Assembly (NCBI GenBank): GCA_015493675.1 | Contig: WGCR01000625.1 | Span: forward strand, 1-12,286 | Direction: 5' to 3' | Length of the DNA: 12,286 nt | Source of the DNA: Anaerolineae bacterium | GTDB taxonomy: Bacteria; Chloroflexota; Anaerolineae; J102 | Shown here: piece after piece, positions 5,407 to 12,250 of the stretch | Numbering within the stretch: the first letter of the stretch is position 1 | How the letters are laid out: each line of letters begins with the position of its first letter | Position numbers and translations under genes: made by a program | The notes under the pieces: generated by a model | What the model was told of the DNA's origin: nothing | The model's database searches: none | Seen by the model: only the letters and a program-made list of their open reading frames with translations

Positions 5407-7869
5407 TCAACGAATTGTGACCTTGAGTCGTCGCCAGTCAGCGACGTCGATTTGCACCTGATTATTTAGCACAACAAGCGGCGCTTCGTCAAGTAGAACC
5501 GATGCAATTTCGAGGCCGTGAACCAGAATGATCAACTTTTCGTAATCAGGCCAAAAACATCCCTCCACCGAACGCTCCAGCACATAGCCAGTCTCATCTT
5601 CGATCCACTCAAACCTGCTGAGACGATAGCCGCCGTTGCGATGGTCCAGGCTCTGCCCGTCATCCTCATACAGCCACGAAACGCCCGCGCCGGGATAGAG
5701 ATGCAGCGTCAATGGCGCTTCCGGCTTCTCGCCCACGAATTGCTGCACTTCGGTCATCGGCAGCACTGCTCCCGCCCGCACGAACAGGGGAACTCTGTCC
5801 AGCGGCGTCTCCCGGGTCACGGTCTGCCCGCCCGCCAGCCGCTCATCCGTCCAGAAATCATACCACTCGCCCGGGGGCAGCAGGATGTCGCGGGCAACCA
5901 TATTTTCTTCCAGGGCCGGGGCTGCCAACAGATGGTCTCCGAACAGCCACTGGTCGTCGATCATGAGGAATGCTTCATCCGTCGGGTCCTCGAAAAACAT
6001 GGGGCGCATCATCGGCATGCCCTGCGCGGCGTGCTGCCAAAACAGCGTGTAGATGTAGGGCAGCAGTTGGTAGCGCAGCTCGATGTATTTGCGAGAGATG
6101 GCCTCCACCTCCGGGCCATAGCGCCACGGCTCTTGCCAATGCGATGCCTTGACGGTGTGAGTCCGGAAGAAGGGGTGGAACGCAGCCATGCTGATCCAGC
6201 GGGCAAAAAGCTCGGGAGTGGGCTCCCCCTCGAAGCCGCCCACATCGGAGCCGGTAAAGGCCAGGCCCGACAGCCCCAGATTCATCAGCATGGCGGGCGT
6301 GATGCGCAAATGCTCCCACGTGCTGCGGTTGTCCGCCGTCCACGAGCTGGCGTAGCGCTGTGCGCCCGCATAGGCCGAGCGGGTGAACACCCAGTTGCGC
6401 TGCTGCGGGCGGAGGGCGTTCAGCCCCTCCCACGTCGCCCGCGCCATTTGCATCCCATAAGCCGAATGCGCCTGCCAGTGGGCTGCGCCCCGCCCCTCCA
6501 GATCGTGCTGCACCTGGGGCGGAAAGGTGGCGTGACCGAAAATGGTGGGTTCATTCATATCATTCCAGAAGCCGTCGAATCCAACATCAATCAGGCGCTC
6601 GCACCACTGGCCCCACCACTTCCGCACCCGCGGGCTGGTGAAATCGGGAAAATAACATTCGCCCGGCCACACCGGCCCGTGGAACAGCCTGCCATCGGGC
6701 AGCTTGCAAAACATATCCTTTTCCACGCCATCCACACAAACATCGTATTTTTTGTCCACCTTGATGCCGGGATCGATCATCCCCACGGCCTTGAAACCAT
6801 CCCGGTGCAAATCGGCGATGAGCCCGGCCGGATCAGGAAAAGCCTCCCGGTTCCAGGTGAAACAGCGGAAGCCATCCATATAATCGATGTCGAAGTGGAT
6901 GGCGTCGCAAGGGATGCGTCGCTGCCGAAAGTTGGACGCGATATCCCACACGATAGTCGCGGTCTCGTAGCTCCAGCGGGATTGGTGGTAGCCCAGCACC
7001 CACAGAGGCGGCAATTGGGCGTGGCCCGTGAGGTCCGCGTAGCGGGCCAGCACCTGCGCCGGTTCCGGCCCGAAGATGACATCCAGCCGCAACTCATCGT
7101 CCAAAACGCGATAATCGACGCCGCCGTCCGGGCGCAGAGTCAACTCGCCATTGCTCATGCGATCCAGCAACAGGCCAAAGGCCCGCCCCTGCTGCACGCC
7201 CAGCAGGAAGGGGATGTTGATATAGAGCGGATCGTCCCCGGGACTGTAGCCCTCCGGATCCCTGGTGGCGAGGCCATAAGTGCGTCGCTCCAGCGCCAGA
7301 TGAAAAGCCCGCTCGCCCAGGCCGTACCACCAGGTGGATTCATCGAACTTTTGGGAGAAAAAAGCGCCCCTTTTATCCCAGCCCAACGTTTCTGTCCCCG
7401 CCCCCAGGGAGTGGCCCGTCGCATCCTCCAGCCGGATGCCGAAAGGGGCCTTGTCGATGAGCAGCGTCGCGCCGGTCGTTTCGATGCGGATATTCTGGTC
7501 GGTTTCATGCCATTGCCAGGAAATGGAACGGACGGCCTCGGGCAGGGTGGCGTAAGAAAAATACTCGGGCATGACATCGCCCGGAACCACCCGCACCCGC
7601 AGCATATGCGGCGCAATGACATGCACGGTGCAGACGCCATGCGCCAGCCGCAGCAACAGCCCATCCACCCTTTCCTCAACGGCCGTGACAGCGCCGGGCA
7701 GGATGGTCGATTCCGGGCCTGCGGGCCCGCCGTAGCGCCGTCGCCACCAGCTCATGCGGGGTTTGTAGAGCAGCGTGCGGGCCACGTTGCCAGCGCCCAC
7801 GTTGCGGATGCCACGATAAGCATAATCGACGAGTTCAGATGACTTGCGCAATCGATCAATCAGAAACAT
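5407..7869 (-). CDS. Glycoside hydrolase family 31 (alpha-glucosidase-like)
   Basis: The 820-residue protein is a full-length GH31 retaining glycosidase, most likely releasing alpha-linked glucose or xylose from oligosaccharides. The N-terminal beta-sandwich ends in the WWYGLGER segment (180-187). The catalytic barrel begins near 287 (PPLWVLGYHQSRWSY). HFDIDYMDG (325-333) is the substrate-binding segment. WNDMNE (435-440) holds the nucleophile Asp437. WTADN (510-514) holds the presumed acid/base Asp513, where most relatives have GDN. TGSDVGGF (539-546) and FRTHT (568-572) complete the active site. C-terminal beta domains follow from about 650. There is no signal peptide, so it is probably cytoplasmic and acts on imported sugars. 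Substrate cannot be told from sequence alone. GGAGG precedes the ATG with a short four-base gap, and the gene has its own promoter. A transporter, expected for this role, is not in the window. Confidence 0.95.
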   Translation of the reverse strand: MFLIDRLRKSSELVDYAYRGIRNVGAGNVARTLLYKPRMSWWRRRYGGPAGPESTILPGAVTAVEERVDGLLLRLAHGVCTVHVIAPHMLRVRVVPGDVMPEYFSYATLPEAVRSISWQWHETDQNIRIETTGATLLIDKAPFGIRLEDATGHSLGAGTETLGWDKRGAFFSQKFDESTWWYGLGERAFHLALERRTYGLATRDPEGYSPGDDPLYINIPFLLGVQQGRAFGLLLDRMSNGELTLRPDGGVDYRVLDDELRLDVIFGPEPAQVLARYADLTGHAQLPPLWVLGYHQSRWSYETATIVWDIASNFRQRRIPCDAIHFDIDYMDGFRCFTWNREAFPDPAGLIADLHRDGFKAVGMIDPGIKVDKKYDVCVDGVEKDMFCKLPDGRLFHGPVWPGECYFPDFTSPRVRKWWGQWCERLIDVGFDGFWNDMNEPTIFGHATFPPQVQHDLEGRGAAHWQAHSAYGMQMARATWEGLNALRPQQRNWVFTRSAYAGAQRYASSWTADNRSTWEHLRITPAMLMNLGLSGLAFTGSDVGGFEGEPTPELFARWISMAAFHPFFRTHTVKASHWQEPWRYGPEVEAISRKYIELRYQLLPYIYTLFWQHAAQGMPMMRPMFFEDPTDEAFLMIDDQWLFGDHLLAAPALEENMVARDILLPPGEWYDFWTDERLAGGQTVTRETPLDRVPLFVRAGAVLPMTEVQQFVGEKPEAPLTLHLYPGAGVSWLYEDDGQSLDHRNGGYRLSRFEWIEDETGYVLERSVEGCFWPDYEKLIILVHGLEIASVLLDEAPLVVLNNQVQIDVADWRRLKVTIR

Positions 7870-7902
7870 AGTTCCTCCGATGCCGGGCGATCCGGCGCTT
7901 CC

Positions 7903-7930
7903 ATTATCCCCGAAATCCTCAAAACGACAA
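7903..7930 (-). promoter_or_regulatory. Predicted GH31 promoter with a hairpin at the RNA start
   Basis: On the minus strand TTGTCG (7925-7930) is followed after 16 bases by GATAAT (7903-7908), five of six matches to TATAAT. The start would be near 7896. The first transcribed bases form a hairpin, gccgg (7882-7886) pairing with ccggc (7892-7896), which ends just before the ribosome binding site (7872-7878). The hairpin could stabilise the message or affect its translation; that is inference. Confidence 0.55.
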
Positions 7931-7941
7931 ATTCGATGCGA

Positions 7942-8604
7942 TCAGGGCTGCCACACCCGCAACGTCCCGTCTTCAGCGCCTGCGTTCACGGCGATGCGAC
8001 CATCGGGCAGGAAGGGCGCCTGGCTTTGAGGCGTGGCTGGAGACTGAGGCCGCTGCACCTCAAAACCCTCTCCCGAGTCTTTGGTCAGGTCCACGACGAC
8101 CTCGCGACCGCCAAAGCCGCGTGTCAGGCTGTGCGCCCGCACCGTCACCTGCATGACCCCATCGGGGATGCGAATGCGGCCCTGGCTGCGGGTGAAGGGC
8201 TGCTCATTCACATGAGGATGCAGCAACAGACGGGTGAAGGGATCATCTGGATTGACTTTGAGCGCCTGCCCATCGGGCGTGACCACATCCCAGCCATCCG
8301 CGTAGTCCTCCCAACCGGTGTCTGGATGCTGCACAGTGACATTGAAGGTCCAGACGCCATCTTTGGCCTGCACAGCTTTGACGAACATCACATCAGCCAT
8401 GCCTTCCTGCGCCGGGGCGGAAGTGGCAGTGGGTTCGGCGGGCGGCCGGGTGGGTGTCGCAGTTGCCGGAATGGTGGTTGGAGCAACGGTCGTGGCGGGC
8501 GCTGCAGTGACAGGAACGGCCGTTGGCTGGCTGGCCGCAGGCGGCGCGCAGGCGGCGACGACGATGCCCAGCAGGAGGGCAGTCAGAACAATTCGAATAA
8601 CCAT
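7942..8604 (-). CDS. Lipoprotein with one beta-rich domain and a WD40-like tail
   Basis: The 220-residue product has a lipoprotein signal: a hydrophobic core and the lipobox V-A-A-C with Cys19 as the lipidated residue. Residues 20-67 are a Pro/Thr/Ala-rich linker, a style common in surface lipoproteins of Chloroflexota. Residues 70-172 form one compact domain with strongly patterned segments: TGWEDYADGW (96-105), DDPFTRLLLHPHVNEQPF (120-137) and a VTVRAH...GFGG stretch (153-166). From memory, similar domains occur in uncharacterised proteins of other phyla, but I cannot assign a function. The last 25 residues resemble one WD40 repeat (LPDGRI...EDGTLRVW, 199-218). The start has no close ribosome binding site; GGAG lies 16 bases upstream. 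It ends 72 bases before GH31 on the same strand, and GH31 has its own promoter. Confidence 0.85.
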   Translation of the reverse strand: MVIRIVLTALLLGIVVAACAPPAASQPTAVPVTAAPATTVAPTTIPATATPTRPPAEPTATSAPAQEGMADVMFVKAVQAKDGVWTFNVTVQHPDTGWEDYADGWDVVTPDGQALKVNPDDPFTRLLLHPHVNEQPFTRSQGRIRIPDGVMQVTVRAHSLTRGFGGREVVVDLTKDSGEGFEVQRPQSPATPQSQAPFLPDGRIAVNAGAEDGTLRVWQP

Positions 8605-8669
8605 ATTCAGTGTGGCATTTCTCCATTGATGTGAAATGTGGTTGAATGAGAAGACCTCAATTCACCTTC

Positions 8670-8678
8670 ATTCTAACA
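8670..8678 (-). promoter_or_regulatory. Possible extended -10 promoter of the lipoprotein gene
   Basis: On the minus strand TGT-TAGAAT combines the TGn extension with a five-of-six -10 hexamer; the -35 region is poor. Transcription would start near 8663 and give a leader of about 60 bases. The site overlaps the leader of the divergent amidotransferase gene, so the two could interfere with each other. No promoter was clear to me for that plus-strand gene. Confidence 0.35.
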
Positions 8679-8690
8679 TGGAGCAGGATT

Positions 8691-9527
8691 ATGTGCCGAT
8701 GGCTGGCTTACACTGGCCCCAAAATTTTCATGGATGCATTGCTCATCAAACCCCGTCATTCTCTCATCGATCAGAGCCTGCACGCCAAGATGAACTTTGT
8801 GCCGGGCGTGGGCAAATGGACCACCAACGGCGATGGTTTCGGTTTGGGTTGGTATGCCGAGCGGGACGCACCGGGCCTGTTCCGCAGCATTCGCCCTGCC
8901 TGGAATGATGAGAACCTTCGGCATCTGGCCGCGCAGATCCGATCTCATCTGTTTTTCGCCCATGTGCGAGCCGCATCACCGGGCACCGAAGTGCAGCGAA
9001 CCAACTCCCATCCCTTTCTTTACGGCAAGTGGCTGTTTCAGCACAATGGCGATGTAGGAGATTTTCAGGTGATGCGACGGGACTTGCAATGTGCGGTGTC
9101 GCCCGAGCTATTCCCCCATATCCGCGGCGGCACCAGCAGCGAGACGCTGTTCTATCTGGCCCTGACCTACGGTCTGGAAACCGACCCGCTGAGAGCCCTG
9201 AAACGGGTGGTGGGCGATGTAGAACGGCTGCGCGCCCGTTATCATGTGGCAATGCCAGCGTTCCTCACCCTGACCTTCACCGATGGCCGTACCATTTATG
9301 CACTACGCTATTCCAGCCACCACGATTCCAAGACTCTGTTCTACAGCCGCAATCTACGGGCCATCCACGAGCTGAATGGCGACTATGAGGCCATCCCTGA
9401 GGGCGGGCATGTGTTGGTCAGCGAGCCCCTGGACGATCTCAATGACGATTGGGCTCTGGTTCCCGAGGCATCCACTTTGATCATCAGAAATGGCAAGATG
9501 ATTGTCTCGCCCTTCGAGCCGGAATAA
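8691..9527 (+). CDS. Class II glutamine amidotransferase-like Ntn hydrolase (YafJ/EgtC type)
   Basis: The 278-residue protein has the glutamine amidotransferase class II fold, which hydrolyses a glutamine or gamma-glutamyl amide with an N-terminal cysteine. I start it at ATG 8691 because the sequence then begins Met-Cys-Arg-Trp-Leu-Ala-Tyr, placing the nucleophile at Cys2 for exposure after Met removal. GGAG (8680-8683) lies seven bases upstream. A longer reading from 8646 would bury the cysteine. Other landmarks are NGDGFGLGWY (46-55), AHVRAAS (90-96) with the glutamine-binding Arg93, NSHPF (105-109) and the oxyanion-hole Asn-Gly in QHNGD (117-121). GTSSET (147-152) replaces the usual TDSE. 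There is no synthase domain and no ergothioneine gene nearby, so EgtC is not assigned. The substrate is unknown. It converges with the next gene with one base between stops. Confidence 0.88.
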   Translation: MCRWLAYTGPKIFMDALLIKPRHSLIDQSLHAKMNFVPGVGKWTTNGDGFGLGWYAERDAPGLFRSIRPAWNDENLRHLAAQIRSHLFFAHVRAASPGTEVQRTNSHPFLYGKWLFQHNGDVGDFQVMRRDLQCAVSPELFPHIRGGTSSETLFYLALTYGLETDPLRALKRVVGDVERLRARYHVAMPAFLTLTFTDGRTIYALRYSSHHDSKTLFYSRNLRAIHELNGDYEAIPEGGHVLVSEPLDDLNDDWALVPEASTLIIRNGKMIVSPFEPE

Positions 9528-9528
9528 G

Positions 9529-10443
9529 TTACTTCCCCAGCAGCCAATCCCAAAAAGAGCGTTTTTTCGATGCTGGGGCTGATTCTTCGGGCGCGGGCGG
9601 CAGCTCGGACGCCGGAGGCGGTGGCGGGGCCGTCGAGGCCGCCTGTTTGCGCACGGGCTCCGGGGCCGCGGGCGGCGGCTGCATCGCCGCTTGATATCCC
9701 GCGGCCACAGGCGGCGCGGTTTTCCGCCGCACCAGATCATCCATCTGGCGCTGAAGCTGGAACAGATAGGCTTCCATTTGCCGCATTCGCTCCCGCTCTT
9801 CGGTGCGGGCCTTTTCCATCTCTCGCTTCATCTCGAAAATCCTGCGCTCGGTCTCCACCATGCGTTCGCGCAGTTTTTTGTTTTCTTCCTTGAGGGTGAA
9901 ATTATCCTGCAACACCACGCCCAACAGTTCCCGCTCGGTCTGCTGTCCGGTGATAATCGCCTGCTGGAAACCCGGGATGGAAGCCAGGGCCTGCGCCAGG
10001 ATGTTCCCGGCATCGGTTGCATCCTCTCCCCGCATCATCTGCAACGGCTCATCCCCGCCCGCATCGCTCGCTACGGATGGATTCTCATCCAGATCGATCT
10101 CGCCCTCCACCGCCTGCGCTTCGGACTGAAAGTCCGGGGCCAGCATCTCCGTCACCTGCTCGAAGGTGCGGCCCTGGCTGAGCAAAACCTTGCAGCGGGC
10201 CAGCACGACCAAATCGTCGGGCATGTAACGACGATGCCCGCGGGAGCCATTTTCCCGGGCGGCGCCATTGGCCTCGGGCGAGAGAAAAGGGGCGAAACGT
10301 CGCGACCAGCGCCGCAGGGTGGACGCGGGAATGCCCAACTGACGGGCCGCGTCAGCCGGGCGTATCAGAGGCGATTCGGTTGAAGATACGTTTTCGGGCG
10401 TCGAAGAAGTCATATGGGAGGCGTGGGCGTCCCCGACATCCAT
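9529..10443 (-). CDS. MerR-type HTH protein with long coiled coil and amphipathic C-terminal tail
   Basis: The 304-residue protein starts with a MerR-type winged helix (about 27-105): PADAARQLGIPASTLRRW, the wing motif GHRRYMPDD (69-77), and a helix ending in FEQVTEML. An acidic linker follows (105-145). Residues about 165-240 are a long charged coiled coil rich in Glu, Arg, Lys and Met. A Pro/Ala-rich linker (243-293) leads to KKRSFWDWLLGK (293-304), a basic amphipathic tail that could bind membrane or a partner. There is no effector-binding domain as in classical MerR regulators. The layout recalls RacA of Bacillus, a chromosome-to-membrane tether, but no homology to RacA beyond the HTH is claimed. 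It lies 13 bases after the DUF1232 stop, so the two are probably cotranscribed. The start is uncertain: ATG 10443 is nearly abutted by AAGAGG, and ATG 10413 is an alternative. Confidence 0.85.
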   Translation of the reverse strand: MDVGDAHASHMTSSTPENVSSTESPLIRPADAARQLGIPASTLRRWSRRFAPFLSPEANGAARENGSRGHRRYMPDDLVVLARCKVLLSQGRTFEQVTEMLAPDFQSEAQAVEGEIDLDENPSVASDAGGDEPLQMMRGEDATDAGNILAQALASIPGFQQAIITGQQTERELLGVVLQDNFTLKEENKKLRERMVETERRIFEMKREMEKARTEERERMRQMEAYLFQLQRQMDDLVRRKTAPPVAAGYQAAMQPPPAAPEPVRKQAASTAPPPPPASELPPAPEESAPASKKRSFWDWLLGK

Positions 10444-10456
10444 CCCTCTTGCAAAG

Positions 10457-10849
10457 TCAGGAAACCACCTGATACTCGGTGTCGATCACGTCATCACCGG
10501 CGGGTGAAGCCGGAGAAGCAGCATCGGCGGCAGCATTGGCGTCCGGGTTGAATCCGGCAACCTGAGCGGCCTGACGGTACATGGCAACGATGTTATCGGG
10601 CGCCAGAGAGATGAACAACTGGGTGAGCAGCATTAGCACCGCCACATCGTCCATCTGCCCGAGCACCGGAACGACGTCGGGGATGATGTCGATAGGAGAA
10701 ATGATATAAACCAGGCCAATCAAGGGAATGCCAAATCGCACCAACGGGCTGACATTGGGATCCCGGAAGAGATTCCAGGCCAGCTTGCCCTGATTGACAA
10801 TCTCTTTGAATGAGAAGCTTTTTTTCTTGTCTGTTGCGTTGTTAGTCAT
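10457..10849 (-). CDS. YkvA-type (DUF1232) small membrane protein
   Basis: The 130-residue protein carries the DUF1232 signature SPIDIIPDVVPVLGQMDD (51-68), flanked by hydrophobic stretches (about 39-58 and 69-84) that suggest a membrane hairpin. The basic N-terminus (KKKSFSFKE) precedes the domain. A flexible Ala/Pro/Ser segment (104-118) leads to an acidic tail, DDVIDTEYQVVS (119-130). The family's biochemical role is unknown. The start is supported by GGAG (10859-10862), nine bases upstream, and by a good promoter. It is the first gene of a unit with the MerR/coiled-coil gene, whose basic tail and this acidic tail could interact; that is inference. Confidence 0.92.
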   Translation of the reverse strand: MTNNATDKKKSFSFKEIVNQGKLAWNLFRDPNVSPLVRFGIPLIGLVYIISPIDIIPDVVPVLGQMDDVAVLMLLTQLFISLAPDNIVAMYRQAAQVAGFNPDANAAADAASPASPAGDDVIDTEYQVVS

Positions 10850-10906
10850 TCGAAAAATCTCCGGAATGAGGTGAGAATCGTAATCATCACCCCTTATACG
10901 TATGGT

Positions 10907-10935
10907 ATCCTAACAAGGTTTCAGAATTTCGTCAA
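10907..10935 (-). promoter_or_regulatory. Predicted promoter of the DUF1232-MerR unit
   Basis: On the minus strand TTGACG (10930-10935) is followed after exactly 17 bases by TAGGAT (10907-10912), and the -10 is preceded by TGT, giving an extended -10. Transcription would start near 10900, with a leader of about 50 bases. It is the best-formed promoter in the window. Confidence 0.65.
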
Positions 10936-11239
10936 GCAAAATCGCTCATGCGGGCGAAATGCGTGGTCGAATTTCAATGATGGCGCTCTCAACTTTTGGC
11001 TTTCCTGAAAAATCGGTAACTGCTAAGGTCGTTTTCGCCCGAATTAACCTGACAGGTTCTTTTGGCAACGATTCAGAGCCTTGCACGCTTCGTTGCTGGC
11101 TGAAAACCGCACATCCTGCCGCCAAGGTTACGAGAACCTGTCAGGTTTGAGTGAGAGAAGACAACCAACAGGCATACGTTAGCAGTTACCATTGCTGATT
11201 GACTCCCCCCGCCCGGCGCGAAGCGCCCTGATACGCCCT
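10936..11239. other. Intergenic region ahead of the glycosyltransferase
   Basis: The region lies between divergent genes and is mostly occupied by the nested inverted repeat at 11015-11190. I see no credible ORF, tRNA or riboswitch. No clear promoter for the downstream plus-strand gene is visible either, so it may be transcribed from a site within or beside the repeat. Confidence 0.5.
11015..11190. repeat. Nested inverted-repeat element, 176 bp
   Basis: The outer pair ggtaactgctaa (11015-11026) and ttagcagttacc (11179-11190) are perfect 12-bp inverted repeats. The inner pair aacctgacaggttct (11046-11060) and agaacctgtcaggtt (11133-11147) are perfect 15-bp inverted repeats, and each inner arm is itself nearly palindromic (aacctg-a-caggtt). 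The element is non-coding. Its two-tier layout parallels the element at 3543-3679, and both outer ends start with gtaact. Confidence 0.75.
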
Positions 11240-12250
11240 ATGATCTCTCTTGTTTGCACGGTCTATAACGAAGGCCGCACCGTCCGCGATTTGCTGGACA
11301 GTATTCTGATTCAATCTTTGCCTCCTGACGAAGTGGTGATTGTGGATGGCGGGTCCGATGACGACACCCTGGAGCATCTTCAGGCTTATGCCCGGCGCCT
11401 GCCTTTACGCATCATCGTGCAGCCGGGCGCCAATATCTCGCAGGGGCGCAATCGGGCTGTGGCAGAGGCCCGGGGCGACATCATCGCCATCACAGACGCC
11501 GGCGTGACCCTGCGCCCCACCTGGCTGGAGGATATTACTCGCCCTTTGCGCGAGCATCCTGATACGGCGGTGGTCTCGGGCTTTTTCGTGGCAGCGCCCT
11601 GGAACGCTTTCGAGATGGCGCTGGGGGCCGCCACTTTGCCGGATCTGAGCGAGATCGATCCCGAGACCTTTTTGCCCAGCAGCCGGTCGGTGGCCTTGCG
11701 CAAATCGGCCTGGGAAGCTGTGGGAGGGTATCCCGAATGGCTGGATTATTGCGAGGACCTGATTTTTGATTTCGAGCTACGCCGGCGTTATGGCTATTTT
11801 GCCTGGGCGCCCACCGCCCTGGCCGAGTTTCGCCCCCGCCGGAATTTGGGGGAGTTTTTCAAGCAATACTTCCGGTACGCCCGCGGCGATGGCAAGGCCG
11901 ATCTATGGCGACGGCGGCACGCTATCCGCTATGGCGTTTACGGGGTGGCGTTGCCTGCGCTGGCTGTGTTGGGCTACAAGCAGAATCGGGCCTTTTGGCT
12001 GCTGGGAATTTTTGGTTTTTTGGCCTATGTCAAACGCCCGTACACCCGGCTGATGCGGGCCTGGGAGCGGCCTCTTCCGGGCGGCATCCCCCTTTATTTC
12101 TTCGAAAAAAACCTGACGGTGGGCCTGGTTCCTTGCCTGCGCGTCGTGGGGGATGTGGCAAAAATGCTGGGATACCCCGTGGGCTTATGGTGGCGTTGGC
12201 AGCATCGCCGGGAAATTCCGCCTCACGCCACGGACCGGGATATTCAGTAG
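11240..12250 (+). CDS. Family 2 (GT-A) glycosyltransferase with C-terminal membrane segment
   Basis: From ATG 11240 the product is 336 residues. It is a GT-A fold inverting glycosyltransferase that transfers a sugar from a nucleotide-sugar donor. Landmarks are CTVYNEG (6-12), the donor-binding DGGSDDDT (36-43), TDAG (85-88) as the DxD-equivalent, and CEDLIFDFELRRR (171-183), whose ED pair supplies the usual catalytic base. FRYARGDGKADL (211-222) is a further conserved-looking segment. Two hydrophobic stretches (about 232-247 and 250-264) suggest attachment to the inner membrane. The acceptor is unknown; lipid-linked or surface glycan work is likely from the family. Neither possible start has a good ribosome binding site: a TTG at 11192 would add 16 residues but lies directly against the repeat end, and the typical family N-terminus begins at 11240. 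Confidence 0.9.
   Translation: MISLVCTVYNEGRTVRDLLDSILIQSLPPDEVVIVDGGSDDDTLEHLQAYARRLPLRIIVQPGANISQGRNRAVAEARGDIIAITDAGVTLRPTWLEDITRPLREHPDTAVVSGFFVAAPWNAFEMALGAATLPDLSEIDPETFLPSSRSVALRKSAWEAVGGYPEWLDYCEDLIFDFELRRRYGYFAWAPTALAEFRPRRNLGEFFKQYFRYARGDGKADLWRRRHAIRYGVYGVALPALAVLGYKQNRAFWLLGIFGFLAYVKRPYTRLMRAWERPLPGGIPLYFFEKNLTVGLVPCLRVVGDVAKMLGYPVGLWWRWQHRREIPPHATDRDIQ

Noticed and set aside
5518..7842. Plus-strand ORF of 774 codons
   Set aside because: It is the antisense shadow of the GH31 gene, caused by GC-biased third positions; its translation is rich in His, Arg, Gln and Pro and matches nothing I recognise.
8646..8690. Upstream start for the amidotransferase
   Set aside because: The 15 extra residues would bury the catalytic Cys; the ATG at 8691 has a well-placed GGAG and gives the expected Met-Cys N-terminus.
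8691..9527. Assignment as EgtC of ergothioneine synthesis
   Set aside because: The fold fits, but no egtB or egtD-like gene is nearby and the TDSE motif is altered, so only the general class is supported.
9691..10383. Plus-strand ORF of 230 codons
   Set aside because: Antisense to the MerR/coiled-coil gene; its Leu/His-rich sequence reflects the complement of Glu/Lys/Arg codons.
10959..11150. Plus-strand ORF of 63 codons
   Set aside because: It runs through the nested inverted repeat, has no ribosome binding site and encodes both repeat arms, so coding is unlikely.
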